Shown here piece by piece: positions 50,886 to 60,003 of a DNA stretch of 64,000 bases. A program made the position numbers and the translations under genes. How positions within the stretch are numbered: the first letter of the stretch is position 1; every line of letters begins with the position of its first letter. Where the stretch lies: positions 186,001 through 250,000 of the forward strand of contig NZ_JAMBPV010000004.1 in assembly GCF_029531845.1 (NCBI RefSeq). The letters are read 5' to 3'. A model generated the notes under the pieces. It was not told the DNA's origin, did no database searches, and saw only the letters and a list, made by a program, of their open reading frames with translations. The stretch is from Staphylococcus equorum. Lineage in GTDB: Bacteria > Bacillota > Bacilli > Staphylococcales > Staphylococcaceae.

Positions 50886-51184
50886 ATTAATAGAATACCT
50901 ATGACTTTGTAGTCAGAGGGGAGTAACTCAACTGTTATTAAAAAGATATATGAAGCATGCATTTATATGCTTAAGAAACACACTTTATATCTCTTTTTAA
51001 CATAGTCATTTTATCGTCATTACGAAGCTTGATTGCTTCCGGTAAAATGGGCAGATACAAACTGTCGAGTGAGACCTTTGCTAATAGTGAATAACGCGAT
51101 CGATTTGTTCTTTAGTGTATAAAAACTAAGTGAATTAAATTTAATAGCGATAATACACTAACTTAGCTTAGGTCTCTATTTTTA
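50886..51184 (+). promoter_or_regulatory. yybP-ykoY manganese riboswitch with terminator, upstream of terC
   Basis: The conserved aptamer loops are GGGGAGTAACTC (50919-50929) and CGAGTGAGACCTTTGCTA (51066-51083), the signature of the yybP-ykoY family, which senses Mn2+. The aptamer 3' strand GAGACCTTTGCTAA (51071-51084) can instead pair with TTAGCTTAGGTCTC (51163-51176), just before a TATTTTTA tail, closing a terminator whose inner stem is TTAGTGTAT/ATACACTAA. Mn2+ binding would keep the aptamer formed and allow read-through into terC. Confidence 0.92.
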
Positions 51185-51212
51185 TGTTAAAAAAATTAAG
51201 GAGTTGTCCTAT

Positions 51213-52016
51213 ATGGATCCAAGTATGATTTTACCTTATTTATGGGTGCTCGTTGTTCTAGTATTTTTAGAAGGACTATTGGCTGCAGATAATGCCGTAG
51301 TTATGGCAGTTATGGTTAAACATTTACCGCCTGAGCAACGTAAAAAAGCTTTGTTTTATGGTTTGCTAGGCGCATTAATATTCCGTTTTATCTCATTATT
51401 CTTAATCAGTATTATCGCAAATCTTTGGTGGATACAAGCACTTGGCGCACTATATCTATTATATATGTCCATTAGCAATTTGATATCCTTCTTTAAGGAG
51501 AAAGATAAGGAAGAACAAGAAGCTGGAGATGATCACCACTTTGATGAAGATGGTGGAGAAATTCACGCAAGCCCTAAAGAGTTTTGGGGTACTGTATTAA
51601 AAGTTGAATTCGCAGATATCGCATTTGCTATTGATTCAATGCTTGCAGCCCTAGCAATCGCAGTGACATTACCTGCTGTTGGTATTCACTTCGGTGGTAT
51701 GGACTTAGGTCAGTTTGCAGTTATGTTCATAGGTGGTATGTTGGGTGTTGTAATTATGCGTTTCGCTGCAACATGGTTTGTAAACTTATTAAACAAATAT
51801 CCAGGTTTAGAAGGCGCAGCTTTTGCTATTGTTGGTTGGGTAGGTGTTAAATTAGTGGTCATGGTGCTCGCGCATGAAGAAATCGCTGTTTTACCTGAAC
51901 ACTTCCCACATAGTACGTTATGGCAATCTATTTTCTGGACTGTCATGATATTATTAGTAGTTATTGGTTGGTTAACTTCATTACGAAATAACAAGAAAAA
52001 AGAAAATCAAAAGTAA
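51213..52016 (+). CDS. TerC-family manganese exporter
   Basis: A 267-residue membrane protein of the TerC family with about seven to nine helices. Hallmarks are LEGLLAADNAVVMAVMV (acidic D in helix 2) and VEFADIAFAIDSMLAALAI. Bacillus homologues YkoY/YceF (MeeY, MeeF) export Mn2+ to metalate secreted enzymes, which agrees with the Mn2+ riboswitch here. ATG 51213 follows AAGGAG by 9 nt; a histidine/aspartate-rich loop (GDDHHFDEDGG, about 107-117) could bind metal. Confidence 0.92.
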   Translation: MDPSMILPYLWVLVVLVFLEGLLAADNAVVMAVMVKHLPPEQRKKALFYGLLGALIFRFISLFLISIIANLWWIQALGALYLLYMSISNLISFFKEKDKEEQEAGDDHHFDEDGGEIHASPKEFWGTVLKVEFADIAFAIDSMLAALAIAVTLPAVGIHFGGMDLGQFAVMFIGGMLGVVIMRFAATWFVNLLNKYPGLEGAAFAIVGWVGVKLVVMVLAHEEIAVLPEHFPHSTLWQSIFWTVMILLVVIGWLTSLRNNKKKENQK

Positions 52017-52026
52017 ATATTGGATT

Positions 52027-52062
52027 AACTGGAAAAGCTCATAGAGTTTTTCCAGTTTTTTT
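52027..52062 (+). terminator. Terminator after terC
   Basis: AACTGGAAAA/TTTTCCAGTT (52027-52036 with 52047-52056) and a run of T. Confidence 0.9.
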
Positions 52063-52296
52063 ATGTAAAAGATGTGGCAATAATAAAGTATTATGAAGAT
52101 ATTTTAATATTGTAGGTTACCAAAATTCAGTAAGCATGAGTCTGAATATTCAAGAATTTCATTTAAAGTTAGAAATTTAAGGAGAAAGTGATTATAATCA
52201 GAATATATCTATTTTTATAAAAGAAAATAAGGAAGAATTATCTTTTATGTTATGTCATAATAGAGAGTGAAGATTTATGTAAGATTAGGGGGGATT

Positions 52297-54084
52297 ATGG
52301 TGACTCAAAATAAAAAACACGTCATTCCTAAAGAAAAATACGGACGTAAACGACGTGAGTTTTTTCATAATGAAGAACGTGAACAACGTCTACATTTAGA
52401 GCATGAGGCCAGAGAACAGCGCGAAGAAAAAGCGCAAAAATTAGCCAAAAATAATGAGGAACGTGTGAAAGAAAATTTAAGAAAAGCACGTATCGAAAAG
52501 CTAACACAAGAAGAGATTCAACAGCAACAAGCTTTGATGGCTAAACAAAGTAGTTCTAAAGAAGACATAAATACAACAAGCGATAAACAGACATCAGATA
52601 AAGAACAGTCTACAAGTCACCCACAGAAACAAAATGCTATTCATCATACGCATAGTAATTCTGAGCTAGTTACAGATTATCGTCGAGATAATAAAGAAAA
52701 TGATAATGTGGTTAGTGACAAGGGAGCGTTATCAAAGAATCAGCCGTCGAAAATTGGCGAAGAAGATAACTTTTATTCAGAAGAAGCGCAACAATCCCGA
52801 GTTGAACAGTACATTGAAGAGGATGATGTAGATGTAAAAGAACGGGAAAAAGAACAAACAACAGAGCGTAATAAGTATAAATCTCAACAAAAAGAACCGA
52901 GTCACGCCAATCAACATGGACAATTAAGTGGTGTTGATAGAGTTAAATATTTCTTTAAGAAACATTGGCCTAAGGTACTTATTGTTATTGCAGTTATACT
53001 ATTATTAACTTTGATGAATGCAATATTTACTAATGTTGATCAAAACGGTAATGAAAAGGATAGTATCTTCCAAAGTAATAATGGTAAAGAAAAGGCATAT
53101 ACAGCAACTATGAAGAGCGCAAATAGTGCTACGCATTCAGTAGTAACGGTTGAGAATGATACAAGCAACAAAGGTTCTTCTGCAGAGAAAGAGACACAAG
53201 AAGCAGGTAAAGAAAATGAGTTAGGATCAGGTGTCGTCTACAAAAAAGTAGGCGACTCTATTTTTATCATGACAAATGCGCACGTAGTAGGAGATAAGGA
53301 AGAACAAAAGATTACATATGGTAATGGAGATTACTCGATAGGAAAAGTCATTGGTACAGATAAATTTTCTGATATTGCGGTAGTAAAAGCTAAAGTTAAG
53401 TCAGGGAGCGATGTTAAACCAATCAAAATGGGAGATTCAAGCACCTTAGTATTAGGTGAACCCATCATTGTTGTAGGAAATCCGCTAGGCGTTGATTTTA
53501 AAGGTAGTGTTTCAGAAGGTATCGTATCAGGCCTTAATCGTCATATACCTGCAGATATTGATAAAGATGAACAATATGATGTATTGATGGATGCATTTCA
53601 AATCGATGCACCAGTAAACCCTGGTAACTCAGGCGGTGGTGTGATTAATAGAGATGGTAAATTAATAGGCATTGCATCATTAAAGATTGATATGGATAAT
53701 GTAGAAGGTATTGCTTTTGCAATTCCAGTAAATCAAGCTGAATCAATAGCAAAAGAACTTGAAGCTAAAGGTGAAGTCAAATATCCTAATACAGGCATTC
53801 GCATCATGAATGTGGCCGATATAGATGATGAAGCGCGTCAATCATTAAAATTACCTGAAGATGTAAAATCAGGTGTAATAATTGGTGAAGTTAAAGAAAA
53901 TTCAACAGGTGAAAAATCTGGGTTGCAAAAAAATGATGTAATAGTAGAATTAGATGGTAAAGAATTAGAAGATAATCTAAGATATAGACAAGTTATTTTT
54001 AACCATAAAGATGATTTGGATACATTACCAGCTAAAATATACAGAGATGGTAAGCTTAAGGATATCAAGATTAAATTGAAGTAA
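52297..54084 (+). CDS. HtrA-like membrane-anchored serine protease
   Basis: A 595-residue quality-control protease facing the outside. A long charged, coiled-coil-prone cytoplasmic N-terminus (1-220, rich in R/E/Q/K) precedes one membrane helix (about 228-250, [19 protein letters not shown]). The trypsin-like domain has H329 (TNAHVVG), D359 (SDIAVV) and S445 (PGNSGGG), then a PDZ domain (about 495-595). ATG 52297 or the adjacent GTG could start. S. aureus has the same type in this place, somewhat longer (769). Followed closely by the Ktr gene. Confidence 0.9.
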   Translation: MVTQNKKHVIPKEKYGRKRREFFHNEEREQRLHLEHEAREQREEKAQKLAKNNEERVKENLRKARIEKLTQEEIQQQQALMAKQSSSKEDINTTSDKQTSDKEQSTSHPQKQNAIHHTHSNSELVTDYRRDNKENDNVVSDKGALSKNQPSKIGEEDNFYSEEAQQSRVEQYIEEDDVDVKEREKEQTTERNKYKSQQKEPSHANQHGQLSGVDRVKYFFKKHWPKVLIVIAVILLLTLMNAIFTNVDQNGNEKDSIFQSNNGKEKAYTATMKSANSATHSVVTVENDTSNKGSSAEKETQEAGKENELGSGVVYKKVGDSIFIMTNAHVVGDKEEQKITYGNGDYSIGKVIGTDKFSDIAVVKAKVKSGSDVKPIKMGDSSTLVLGEPIIVVGNPLGVDFKGSVSEGIVSGLNRHIPADIDKDEQYDVLMDAFQIDAPVNPGNSGGGVINRDGKLIGIASLKIDMDNVEGIAFAIPVNQAESIAKELEAKGEVKYPNTGIRIMNVADIDDEARQSLKLPEDVKSGVIIGEVKENSTGEKSGLQKNDVIVELDGKELEDNLRYRQVIFNHKDDLDTLPAKIYRDGKLKDIKIKLK

Positions 54085-54102
54085 CGTTGGGGTGAATAAA
54101 CG

Positions 54103-55461
54103 TTGTCCATTTTCAATCAATTGTTAAAAAAATCAAGCCCTCAACAAGGGATAGTGATGTATTATATTGTAGCAATTATCGTGGCATTTTTATTGCTTAA
54201 TTTGCCATTTGTTCATAAATCTGGCGTCAATGTTAATCCAATTGATTCCTTGTTTGTAGCAGTTTCAGGCGTGAGTGTGACCGGTTTATCACCTGTTAAT
54301 ATCGTCGAGACATATACTACTTTTGGACAAATCATAATAATGATTATTCTAAATATTGGTGGTATTGGTGTCATGGCCATAGGTACGATGTTATGGGTTT
54401 TTTTAGGAAAACATATTGGCATGCGTGAACGTCAGCTCATTATGCTTGATAATAATAAAGATACAATGAGTGGTACAGTTAAATTGATTCTAGATATTGT
54501 CCGTACAATTCTAATTATAGAACTTGTTGGTGCCTCATTATTAGCATTCTATTTTTACAGAGATAACCCAGATCTGCAATATGCAATTATGCAGGGCATG
54601 TTTGTAGCTGTATCTGCAACGACAAACGGCGGTTTAGACATTACAGGACAATCGTTAATTCCCTATGCCAATGATTATTTTGTTCAGACTATTGTTATGT
54701 TTTTGATTATTTTAGGATCTATAGGTTTTCCGGTATTAATAGAAGTTAAAGCATATATTAAAAATAGAATACCTAATTTTAGGTTTTCATTATTCGCAAA
54801 AATTACAACAATGACTTACTTAGTATTGTTTGTATTTGGTGCTATAATTATTTTATTATTTGAACATAATCATGCTTTTCAAAATATGACGTGGCATAAA
54901 TCATTGTTTTACGCACTGTTCCAATCTGCAACTACGAGAAGTGCGGGATTACAAACCATTGATGTAAGTGATTTTGGAGAAGGTACGAATGTTATTATGA
55001 GTCTCTTAATGTTTATTGGCTCTTCTCCAAGTTCAGTAGGTGGTGGTATCAGAACGACTACTTTTGCAATCTTAATCTTATTCTTATTGAACTTTAGCAA
55101 TAATAATGAAAAAACTTCGATTAAAGCATTTAATCGTGAAATTCATACCACAGATGTACAACGCTCATTTGCTGTTTTTACGATGGCAGGTATACTCACT
55201 TTTGCAGGTGCGATTACGATACTTGTGGTCGAAAATGGCAAGATATCATTTCTACAAGCATTTTTCGAGGTAATGTCAGCGTTTGGGACATGTGGACTAT
55301 CGTTAGGTATTACTGATGACATAAGCGGAATGAGTAAGGTTGTGTTGATGATACTGATGTTTATTGGCCGTGTAGGGCTTATCAGTTTCATTATTATGAT
55401 TGGTGGCCGTAGAGAGCCAGATAAAAACCATTATCCGAAAGAACGTATCCAAATTGGTTAA
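54103..55461 (+). CDS. Ktr/Trk-family potassium channel subunit
   Basis: A 452-residue KtrB-like membrane subunit of the Ktr K+ uptake system, gated by the cytosolic KtrA/KtrC ring. Four M1-P-M2 repeats carry the filter glycines in SGVSVTGLS, TNGGLD, TRSAGLQ and FGTCGLSLG. TTG 54103 follows GGGGTGA. Staphylococci have two such subunits (KtrB and KtrD); I believe the copy after the htrA-like gene corresponds to KtrD but cannot be sure, so no symbol is given. K+ uptake proteins are c-di-AMP controlled, as is CpaA. Confidence 0.9.
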   Translation: MSIFNQLLKKSSPQQGIVMYYIVAIIVAFLLLNLPFVHKSGVNVNPIDSLFVAVSGVSVTGLSPVNIVETYTTFGQIIIMIILNIGGIGVMAIGTMLWVFLGKHIGMRERQLIMLDNNKDTMSGTVKLILDIVRTILIIELVGASLLAFYFYRDNPDLQYAIMQGMFVAVSATTNGGLDITGQSLIPYANDYFVQTIVMFLIILGSIGFPVLIEVKAYIKNRIPNFRFSLFAKITTMTYLVLFVFGAIIILLFEHNHAFQNMTWHKSLFYALFQSATTRSAGLQTIDVSDFGEGTNVIMSLLMFIGSSPSSVGGGIRTTTFAILILFLLNFSNNNEKTSIKAFNREIHTTDVQRSFAVFTMAGILTFAGAITILVVENGKISFLQAFFEVMSAFGTCGLSLGITDDISGMSKVVLMILMFIGRVGLISFIIMIGGRREPDKNHYPKERIQIG

Positions 55462-55470
55462 GTTATAGTT

Positions 55471-55510
55471 AAACCCTTTCTTGTGAAATTGCAAGAGAGG
55501 GTTTTTGTTT
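55471..55510 (+). terminator. Terminator after the Ktr gene
   Basis: AAACCCT-TCTTG/CAAGA-AGGGTTT imperfect stem with an internal mismatch and TTTTTG tail. Confidence 0.82.
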
Positions 55511-55672
55511 TAATAATTCATAAAATAGCGTATAACTTTTAAATATAGAAGGTTGTTGAATAGTTTCAGCAAGGTTTCTCAAATTATTAAAATTCTAAGA
55601 ATGTAATATTTCCTTTTGCTATCATGGGTATTTAGAAACATGTTAAACTGAAGGAAATGAGGGGAGAGGCAT

Positions 55673-57181
55673 ATGAAAAAAAGTGAGAGAATTACAATAG
55701 ATGTTATCACAACTTCAGATATGCACAGTCATTTTCTAAATGGGGATCATGGTTCTAATATATATAGAGCAGGTACTTATGTTAAAACGAAAAGAAAAGA
55801 AAATGAACATGTGATTTTGTTGGACAGTGGCGGTAGTTTGGCTGGTTCATTGGCTGCATTTTATTATGCTGTTGTTGCGCCATATAAGCGTCATCCTATG
55901 ATAAAATTGATGAATGCTATGCAATATGATGCAAGTGGTATCAGTCCTAATGAATTTAAATTTGGTTTATCCTTCTTTTCAAGAGCAGTCTCTTTATCCA
56001 GGTTCCCATGGTTATCGGCGAATATTGAATATAAGCGTACACGAGAACCTTATTTTTCTACACCATATACGATAAAAGAAATAGAAGGCGTCAAGATAGC
56101 TATTGTTGGATTGACTTCAGATGGATTGATGAACCGTGAACACTTTGAAATGGAAAATGAGTTGCAAATTGATAAAACTTTAGTGGCTTCTAAAAGGTGG
56201 ATTCGCTTTATTCATGAAACTGAAATGCCAGATTTTCTCATAGTCATATATCATGGTGGTATAAACCAACTTAATAAATCAGCAAATGAACGCGAACAAA
56301 ACGTGAATGAAGCGGAAAAAATTATGCAATCATTAGGTGTTATTGATTTACTGATCACCGGTCATCAACATCAAACCTTTATTGGTAGAGATGATCAAAC
56401 ACTGTATGTACAAGCAGGTCAAAATGCAGAACAATTAGTCCATGTAAAAATTAACTTTAAGCAAAGAACTACCTCATATGAGTTAGAAGATGTCGAGTCA
56501 CAAATTGTTGATTTAAACGAGTATAAAGAAGACGAGGATTTACTAAATTTAACATTTTATGATAGAAAAACAGTTGAACATTGGGGCGAAGAAGTTTTAA
56601 ATGTTACACCTCTTTCTGCTCAAGTAAATGGTTTAGCAGATGTTATTACAAAACCACATCCTTTTACACAACTTTTACACGACGGTATTCGCTCAGAGTT
56701 TGATTATGATATTTCATGTGTACACTTACCTACTAGTGGAGAAGAAGGCTTAGAGGCAACAGTTACCAATAAAACATTATATAAAGCATATCCGCATCCT
56801 GACGTGCCAGTTGATTTAACTATAAAAGGGCAGCAAATTAAAGACATTCTAGAATATGGCTATTCACATATAGAATTTAGCCAAGGCGAACTTAGTTTAA
56901 CAATTATTGATGAAACATTATGTACTTTTTGGCAAGGTGTGGATTATACGATAGATATGAACGCTGATCCATTTAATCGTGTTAATTTAAAAAACATTAG
57001 GCTGAATCATATGTATCGTGTAAGCATGACAGATTATTGTTATAGAAATTATAGACAGTATTTAGAAAATGCAGTTATTCACGAAACTGGAGAAATCACA
57101 ATGGTAGAATTAATATCTAGAAATTTGAAGAATGCACATTATAAAATAAACCAAAAACAAAGCTTTAATGTAATAACATAG
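55673..57181 (+). CDS. 5'-nucleotidase/metallophosphatase-like protein with altered metal site
   Basis: A 502-residue bifunctional metallophosphatase/5'-nucleotidase fold: N-terminal calcineurin-like domain (1-270) and C-terminal nucleotidase domain (330-480). Metal motifs seen: SDMHSH (D-x-H), NEF (asparagine in place of NHE), GHQHQ. The usual D-x-GD block reads LLDSGGSLAG, so the metal-bridging aspartate (D of GD) is glycine. There is no signal peptide or LPXTG anchor, unlike secreted nucleotidases such as AdsA, so it should be cytoplasmic. Start ATG follows GGGGAGAGG. May be non-catalytic. Confidence 0.78.
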   Translation: MKKSERITIDVITTSDMHSHFLNGDHGSNIYRAGTYVKTKRKENEHVILLDSGGSLAGSLAAFYYAVVAPYKRHPMIKLMNAMQYDASGISPNEFKFGLSFFSRAVSLSRFPWLSANIEYKRTREPYFSTPYTIKEIEGVKIAIVGLTSDGLMNREHFEMENELQIDKTLVASKRWIRFIHETEMPDFLIVIYHGGINQLNKSANEREQNVNEAEKIMQSLGVIDLLITGHQHQTFIGRDDQTLYVQAGQNAEQLVHVKINFKQRTTSYELEDVESQIVDLNEYKEDEDLLNLTFYDRKTVEHWGEEVLNVTPLSAQVNGLADVITKPHPFTQLLHDGIRSEFDYDISCVHLPTSGEEGLEATVTNKTLYKAYPHPDVPVDLTIKGQQIKDILEYGYSHIEFSQGELSLTIIDETLCTFWQGVDYTIDMNADPFNRVNLKNIRLNHMYRVSMTDYCYRNYRQYLENAVIHETGEITMVELISRNLKNAHYKINQKQSFNVIT

Positions 57182-57206
57182 ATTAAAAGATTATAATATA
57201 AATACT

Positions 57207-57298
57207 ATTTCATACTCGCTTACATAAGGCACAGCCTTAATCTGTAGTCTTCGACTCGTGCTTGATCGTTCGAATTCGGTAGGCGTCTCGTATGAAAT
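57207..57298 (-). repeat. Copy C of the dispersed intergenic repeat
   Basis: On the minus strand it reads GCACGAGTCGAAGACTACAG, then ATTAAGGCTGTGCCTTATG, parallel to copies A and B. AAGCAC/GTGCCTT pairing gives an internal stem. Perfect 9-bp ends ATTTCATAC/GTATGAAAT (57207-57215 with 57290-57298) could close the whole 92-nt unit. Located at the convergent nucleotidase/CPBP junction. Confidence 0.6.
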
Positions 57299-57355
57299 CG
57301 TGTTGGATTAACTAAAAAAGGTTTGCCTATTAAACGTAGTCATTTCATATAACAC

Positions 57356-57411
57356 AAAAAACTGGAAGAGGATGAGACATAATACATGTCTCACTCCCTT
57401 CCAGTTTTTAA
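57356..57411. terminator. Bidirectional terminator between nucleotidase and CPBP genes
   Basis: A stem ACTGGAAG/CTTCCAGT outside and TGAGACAT/ATGTCTCA inside, with A-run left and T-run right. A second small hairpin GTAGAAC/GTTCTAC (57418-57438) lies closer to the minus-strand gene end. Confidence 0.87.
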
Positions 57412-57444
57412 TTTTTAGTAGAACGTGTAAAGTTCTACAATAGG

Positions 57445-58047
57445 TTAAGCGTGGAATATTAATAGAATTACAACTGCAACAATTTGTGCAATTACAGTAG
57501 TAGCAATTCTACGCGTATAAAAGTAGCTTATTGAGAGTGCAATTTGTACGATGAAGATGAAGAAAACAATCCATAAATTATCTAGATAGTAGAATAATGA
57601 AGCTGAGCAAAGCGCCGTAATTATAATACTAAGCCAACTTGGTATGTTTAATTTAATCAATTCTTTTTGTAAAACTGTTCTCATATAAAGTTCATGACAA
57701 GGTATAACAAAGACTAATGTTATTAACATTTGCCATTTAAAATATACACCTGTTCGTGTTAATTCTTTAATTAATTCAAGATATTTTATATCCGAAGAAA
57801 TTGCTGCAATAATCAGCTGAATAATAATTAATACGATACCAGTAACAATTCCGACACCTAGAGAAGTAAGTAACCTCTTAGATTCTATATCTCTTTGATA
57901 AAAGATATAACTAATACCAGCTATGAGCATGATGCCGGTATATAAATACCAATACTCTTGTTTCTCTCCCCACATAATGTAGAGGATAATGTGGAATACA
58001 ATAAAGCTTAAAAGAAACCATATTAAAGCCTTTGAAATTCTATGCAT
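57445..58047 (-). CDS. CPBP/Abi-like membrane protein with degenerate active site
   Basis: A 200-residue protein with six or seven hydrophobic segments. The segment PCHELYMRTVL occupies the place of the CPBP motif 1 (EExxxR), giving HExxxR, but the FxxxH motif 2 is not evident (SASLFYYL), so protease activity is doubtful. It resembles the non-catalytic Abi proteins of staphylococci (SpdA/B/C group). It is 6 bp downstream of ykvS on the minus strand. Confidence 0.6.
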   Translation of the reverse strand: MHRISKALIWFLLSFIVFHIILYIMWGEKQEYWYLYTGIMLIAGISYIFYQRDIESKRLLTSLGVGIVTGIVLIIIQLIIAAISSDIKYLELIKELTRTGVYFKWQMLITLVFVIPCHELYMRTVLQKELIKLNIPSWLSIIITALCSASLFYYLDNLWIVFFIFIVQIALSISYFYTRRIATTVIAQIVAVVILLIFHA

Positions 58048-58053
58048 TTTTTA

Positions 58054-58239
58054 CTATCCTTCTTGTTCAACGATTGTATATCGCTTATGATTAATGACAG
58101 TTTTTTCAGGTAAGTCTAGATCATTAAAGTTCTCCATAATCGTTAAATCAACAATTACTGAATTATCATTAATTTTCTCTACACGGCCTTTTAAACCATC
58201 ATAAAATTCTACTATATTTCCAACTTCTGCAACAGTCAT
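58054..58239 (-). CDS. DUF2187 (YkvS) small protein
   Basis: A 61-residue protein of DUF2187, an SH3-like/KOW-like beta barrel: VGNIVEFYDGLKGRVEKINDNSVIVDL and the terminal TVINHKRYTIV are diagnostic. Function unknown, perhaps nucleic-acid binding by analogy of the fold. Start ATG follows GGGAGGA. First gene of an operon with the CPBP-like gene. Confidence 0.85.
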   Translation of the reverse strand: MTVAEVGNIVEFYDGLKGRVEKINDNSVIVDLTIMENFNDLDLPEKTVINHKRYTIVEQEG

Positions 58240-58439
58240 TTGTAGTCCTCCCTAGAAATGCTAACTAGATAGTATTATACAAAAAAACTTAAGACAAATA
58301 AACAAATAACCATTAAATTGTGCGATATAAACAGATTTTGAAACTTTTTATCATATTTAAAGTGAATGATTGGCATTTTCAGTGGAAATATAGCATAAAT
58401 AAGGTAAGGATATATTTATAGGAAAAAGGAGTGCAATAG

Positions 58440-59429
58440 ATGAAGTTTATTAGTAATAATGATATTACAGATCCAACGCTAAATTTAGCAATGGAAGAAT
58501 ATGTTTTAAAAAATATGCCGAAAGATGACAGTTATTTTCTATTTTATGTGAATAGACCGTCTATTATAATTGGTAAAAACCAAAATACAATTGAAGAAGT
58601 TAACAAACCATATATTGATGCACATAATATTGATGTTGTGAGACGTATATCTGGTGGGGGCGCTGTTTATCATGATGAAGGTAATTTAAACTTCAGTTTT
58701 ATAACAGATGATGATGGTAACAGTTTCCATAACTTTAAAAAATTTACTGAACCAATCCTTGAAGCATTAAAATCACTTGGCGTTGATGCTGAAATGACTG
58801 GGAGAAATGATATTCAAGTAGGTCAAGCTAAAATTTCAGGCAATGCTATGGTAAAAGTGAAAGATCGTATGTTTAGTCACGGTACATTAATGTTAAATAG
58901 TGAATTGAGCGAAGTTCAAAACGCATTAAAAGTTAATCCTGCGAAAATTAAATCTAAAGGGATTAAATCAGTACGTAGCAGAGTCGCAAATATTTCAGAA
59001 TTTCTTGAGGCACCTATTGATATCGATAACTTTAAAGAGATTATCTTAAAAACTATTTTTGGTGAATCAAATCAAGTCGAAACATATCAACTTACAGACG
59101 AAGATTGGAAAAATATTGAAAAATTGAGTGATGAGAAATATCGTAATTGGGACTGGAATTATGGTAGAAACCCAAAATATAACTTTGAAAGAGAAGAGAA
59201 ATTTGATAAAGGCTTCGTTCAAATTAAATTGGATGTTAAACAAGGTCGTATCGAACATGCAAGAATTTTTGGAGATTTCTTTGGTGAAGGTGACATTACA
59301 GAACTAGAAAATGCATTAGAAGGTACGTTACACGAATTTGATAGTATTGAAGAAGCATTTTCAAACTACGATATTTACCATTATTTTGGTGATATCGCGC
59401 GCCATGAACTGATTAGATTAATGTCATAA
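58440..59429 (+). CDS. lplA: Lipoate-protein ligase A
   Basis: A 329-residue enzyme that activates and attaches free lipoate to lipoyl domains such as GcvH and E2 subunits. The BPL/LplA catalytic domain has RRISGGGAVYHDEGNLNFSF (about 71-90) and the catalytic lysine in QAKISGNAM; the C-terminal accessory domain (about 245-329) is complete. Start ATG follows AAAGGAG. Monocistronic with a terminator. Staphylococci carry two ligases; this matches the stand-alone LplA1. Confidence 0.94.
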   Translation: MKFISNNDITDPTLNLAMEEYVLKNMPKDDSYFLFYVNRPSIIIGKNQNTIEEVNKPYIDAHNIDVVRRISGGGAVYHDEGNLNFSFITDDDGNSFHNFKKFTEPILEALKSLGVDAEMTGRNDIQVGQAKISGNAMVKVKDRMFSHGTLMLNSELSEVQNALKVNPAKIKSKGIKSVRSRVANISEFLEAPIDIDNFKEIILKTIFGESNQVETYQLTDEDWKNIEKLSDEKYRNWDWNYGRNPKYNFEREEKFDKGFVQIKLDVKQGRIEHARIFGDFFGEGDITELENALEGTLHEFDSIEEAFSNYDIYHYFGDIARHELIRLMS

Positions 59430-59463
59430 GTAAGAGTTATTAATAAGAATAAATGCAACTCAA

Positions 59464-59514
59464 AAAGGCCTATTCTCTAACTTATAAGTGTAAGTAGGGA
59501 ATAGACCTTATTTT
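59464..59514 (+). terminator. Terminator after lplA
   Basis: Imperfect stem AAGGCCTATTC...GAATAGACCTT with ACTTA/TAAGT inside, then TATTTT. Confidence 0.8.
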
Positions 59515-59532
59515 AAATAACAATCGATTAAA

Positions 59533-59757
59533 TTATCCAACGAGAAATTCCTCCAGGTTTCTGTATTCTTCAGTATAACGTTTGAAATCCTGCTCGTTTT
59601 TATTCTTAAGTGCATGATCAATGAGGTGTTCTAACTGCTGCTTACGGACATTTCTTAACGACTCATCAATGATTAATTCAATACCTAAATCATTGATCGT
59701 TGACACAAAAGATTCTAATGAATTGTATTTAACATTTGTATTGTTTTTCATTTTCAA
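59533..59757 (-). CDS. IDEAL-domain small protein
   Basis: A 74-residue protein whose C-terminal part (RKQQLEHLIDHALKNKNEQDFKRYTEEYRNLEEF) is an IDEAL domain, with IDESLRN before it. Bacillus yhzC, of the same family, also neighbours comK. AGAGGGG lies 5 nt before TTG 59757; an ATG six bases further (59751) is an alternative. Earlier in-frame codons lack a ribosome binding site. Divergent from comK, role unproven. Confidence 0.75.
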   Translation of the reverse strand: MKMKNNTNVKYNSLESFVSTINDLGIELIIDESLRNVRKQQLEHLIDHALKNKNEQDFKRYTEEYRNLEEFLVG

Positions 59758-59938
59758 CACAGCCCCTCTATCTATATTTACATATAGTATACAGCCTTTT
59801 ATTTTTGAAATCAATGAATAGTCAGACTTTTCCGAAAATATATGTGTAATTTGCAACTTTTCAAAAAGTGAGAAAATGCAAAAGTATAACAACTAAAAAT
59901 CAATTGCAGAAAACTTATAAAATATTTTATAATATAAG

Positions 59939-59967
59939 TTGATTTTAAATTCTTTGTGTTATATTAT
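59939..59967 (+). promoter_or_regulatory. Candidate comK promoter
   Basis: TTGATT (59939-59944), 17-bp spacer, TATTAT (59962-59967). Just upstream, AACTTAT/ATAAGTT arms (about 59912-59940) flank an ATAAAATATTTTAT palindrome, a possible regulator site; it is not a standard AAAA-N5-TTTT ComK box. Confidence 0.5.
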
Positions 59968-60003
59968 TTGAGTATCACCATAAGCTTTAAGGAGGCGTCA
60001 GCT

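Noticed and set aside
52188..52220. Tiny leader peptide of ten codons upstream of the htrA-like gene (GTG 52188)
   Set aside because: The spacing from AAGGAG to GTG is only 3 nt, the peptide is simple hydrophobic sequence and there is no attenuator hairpin after it.
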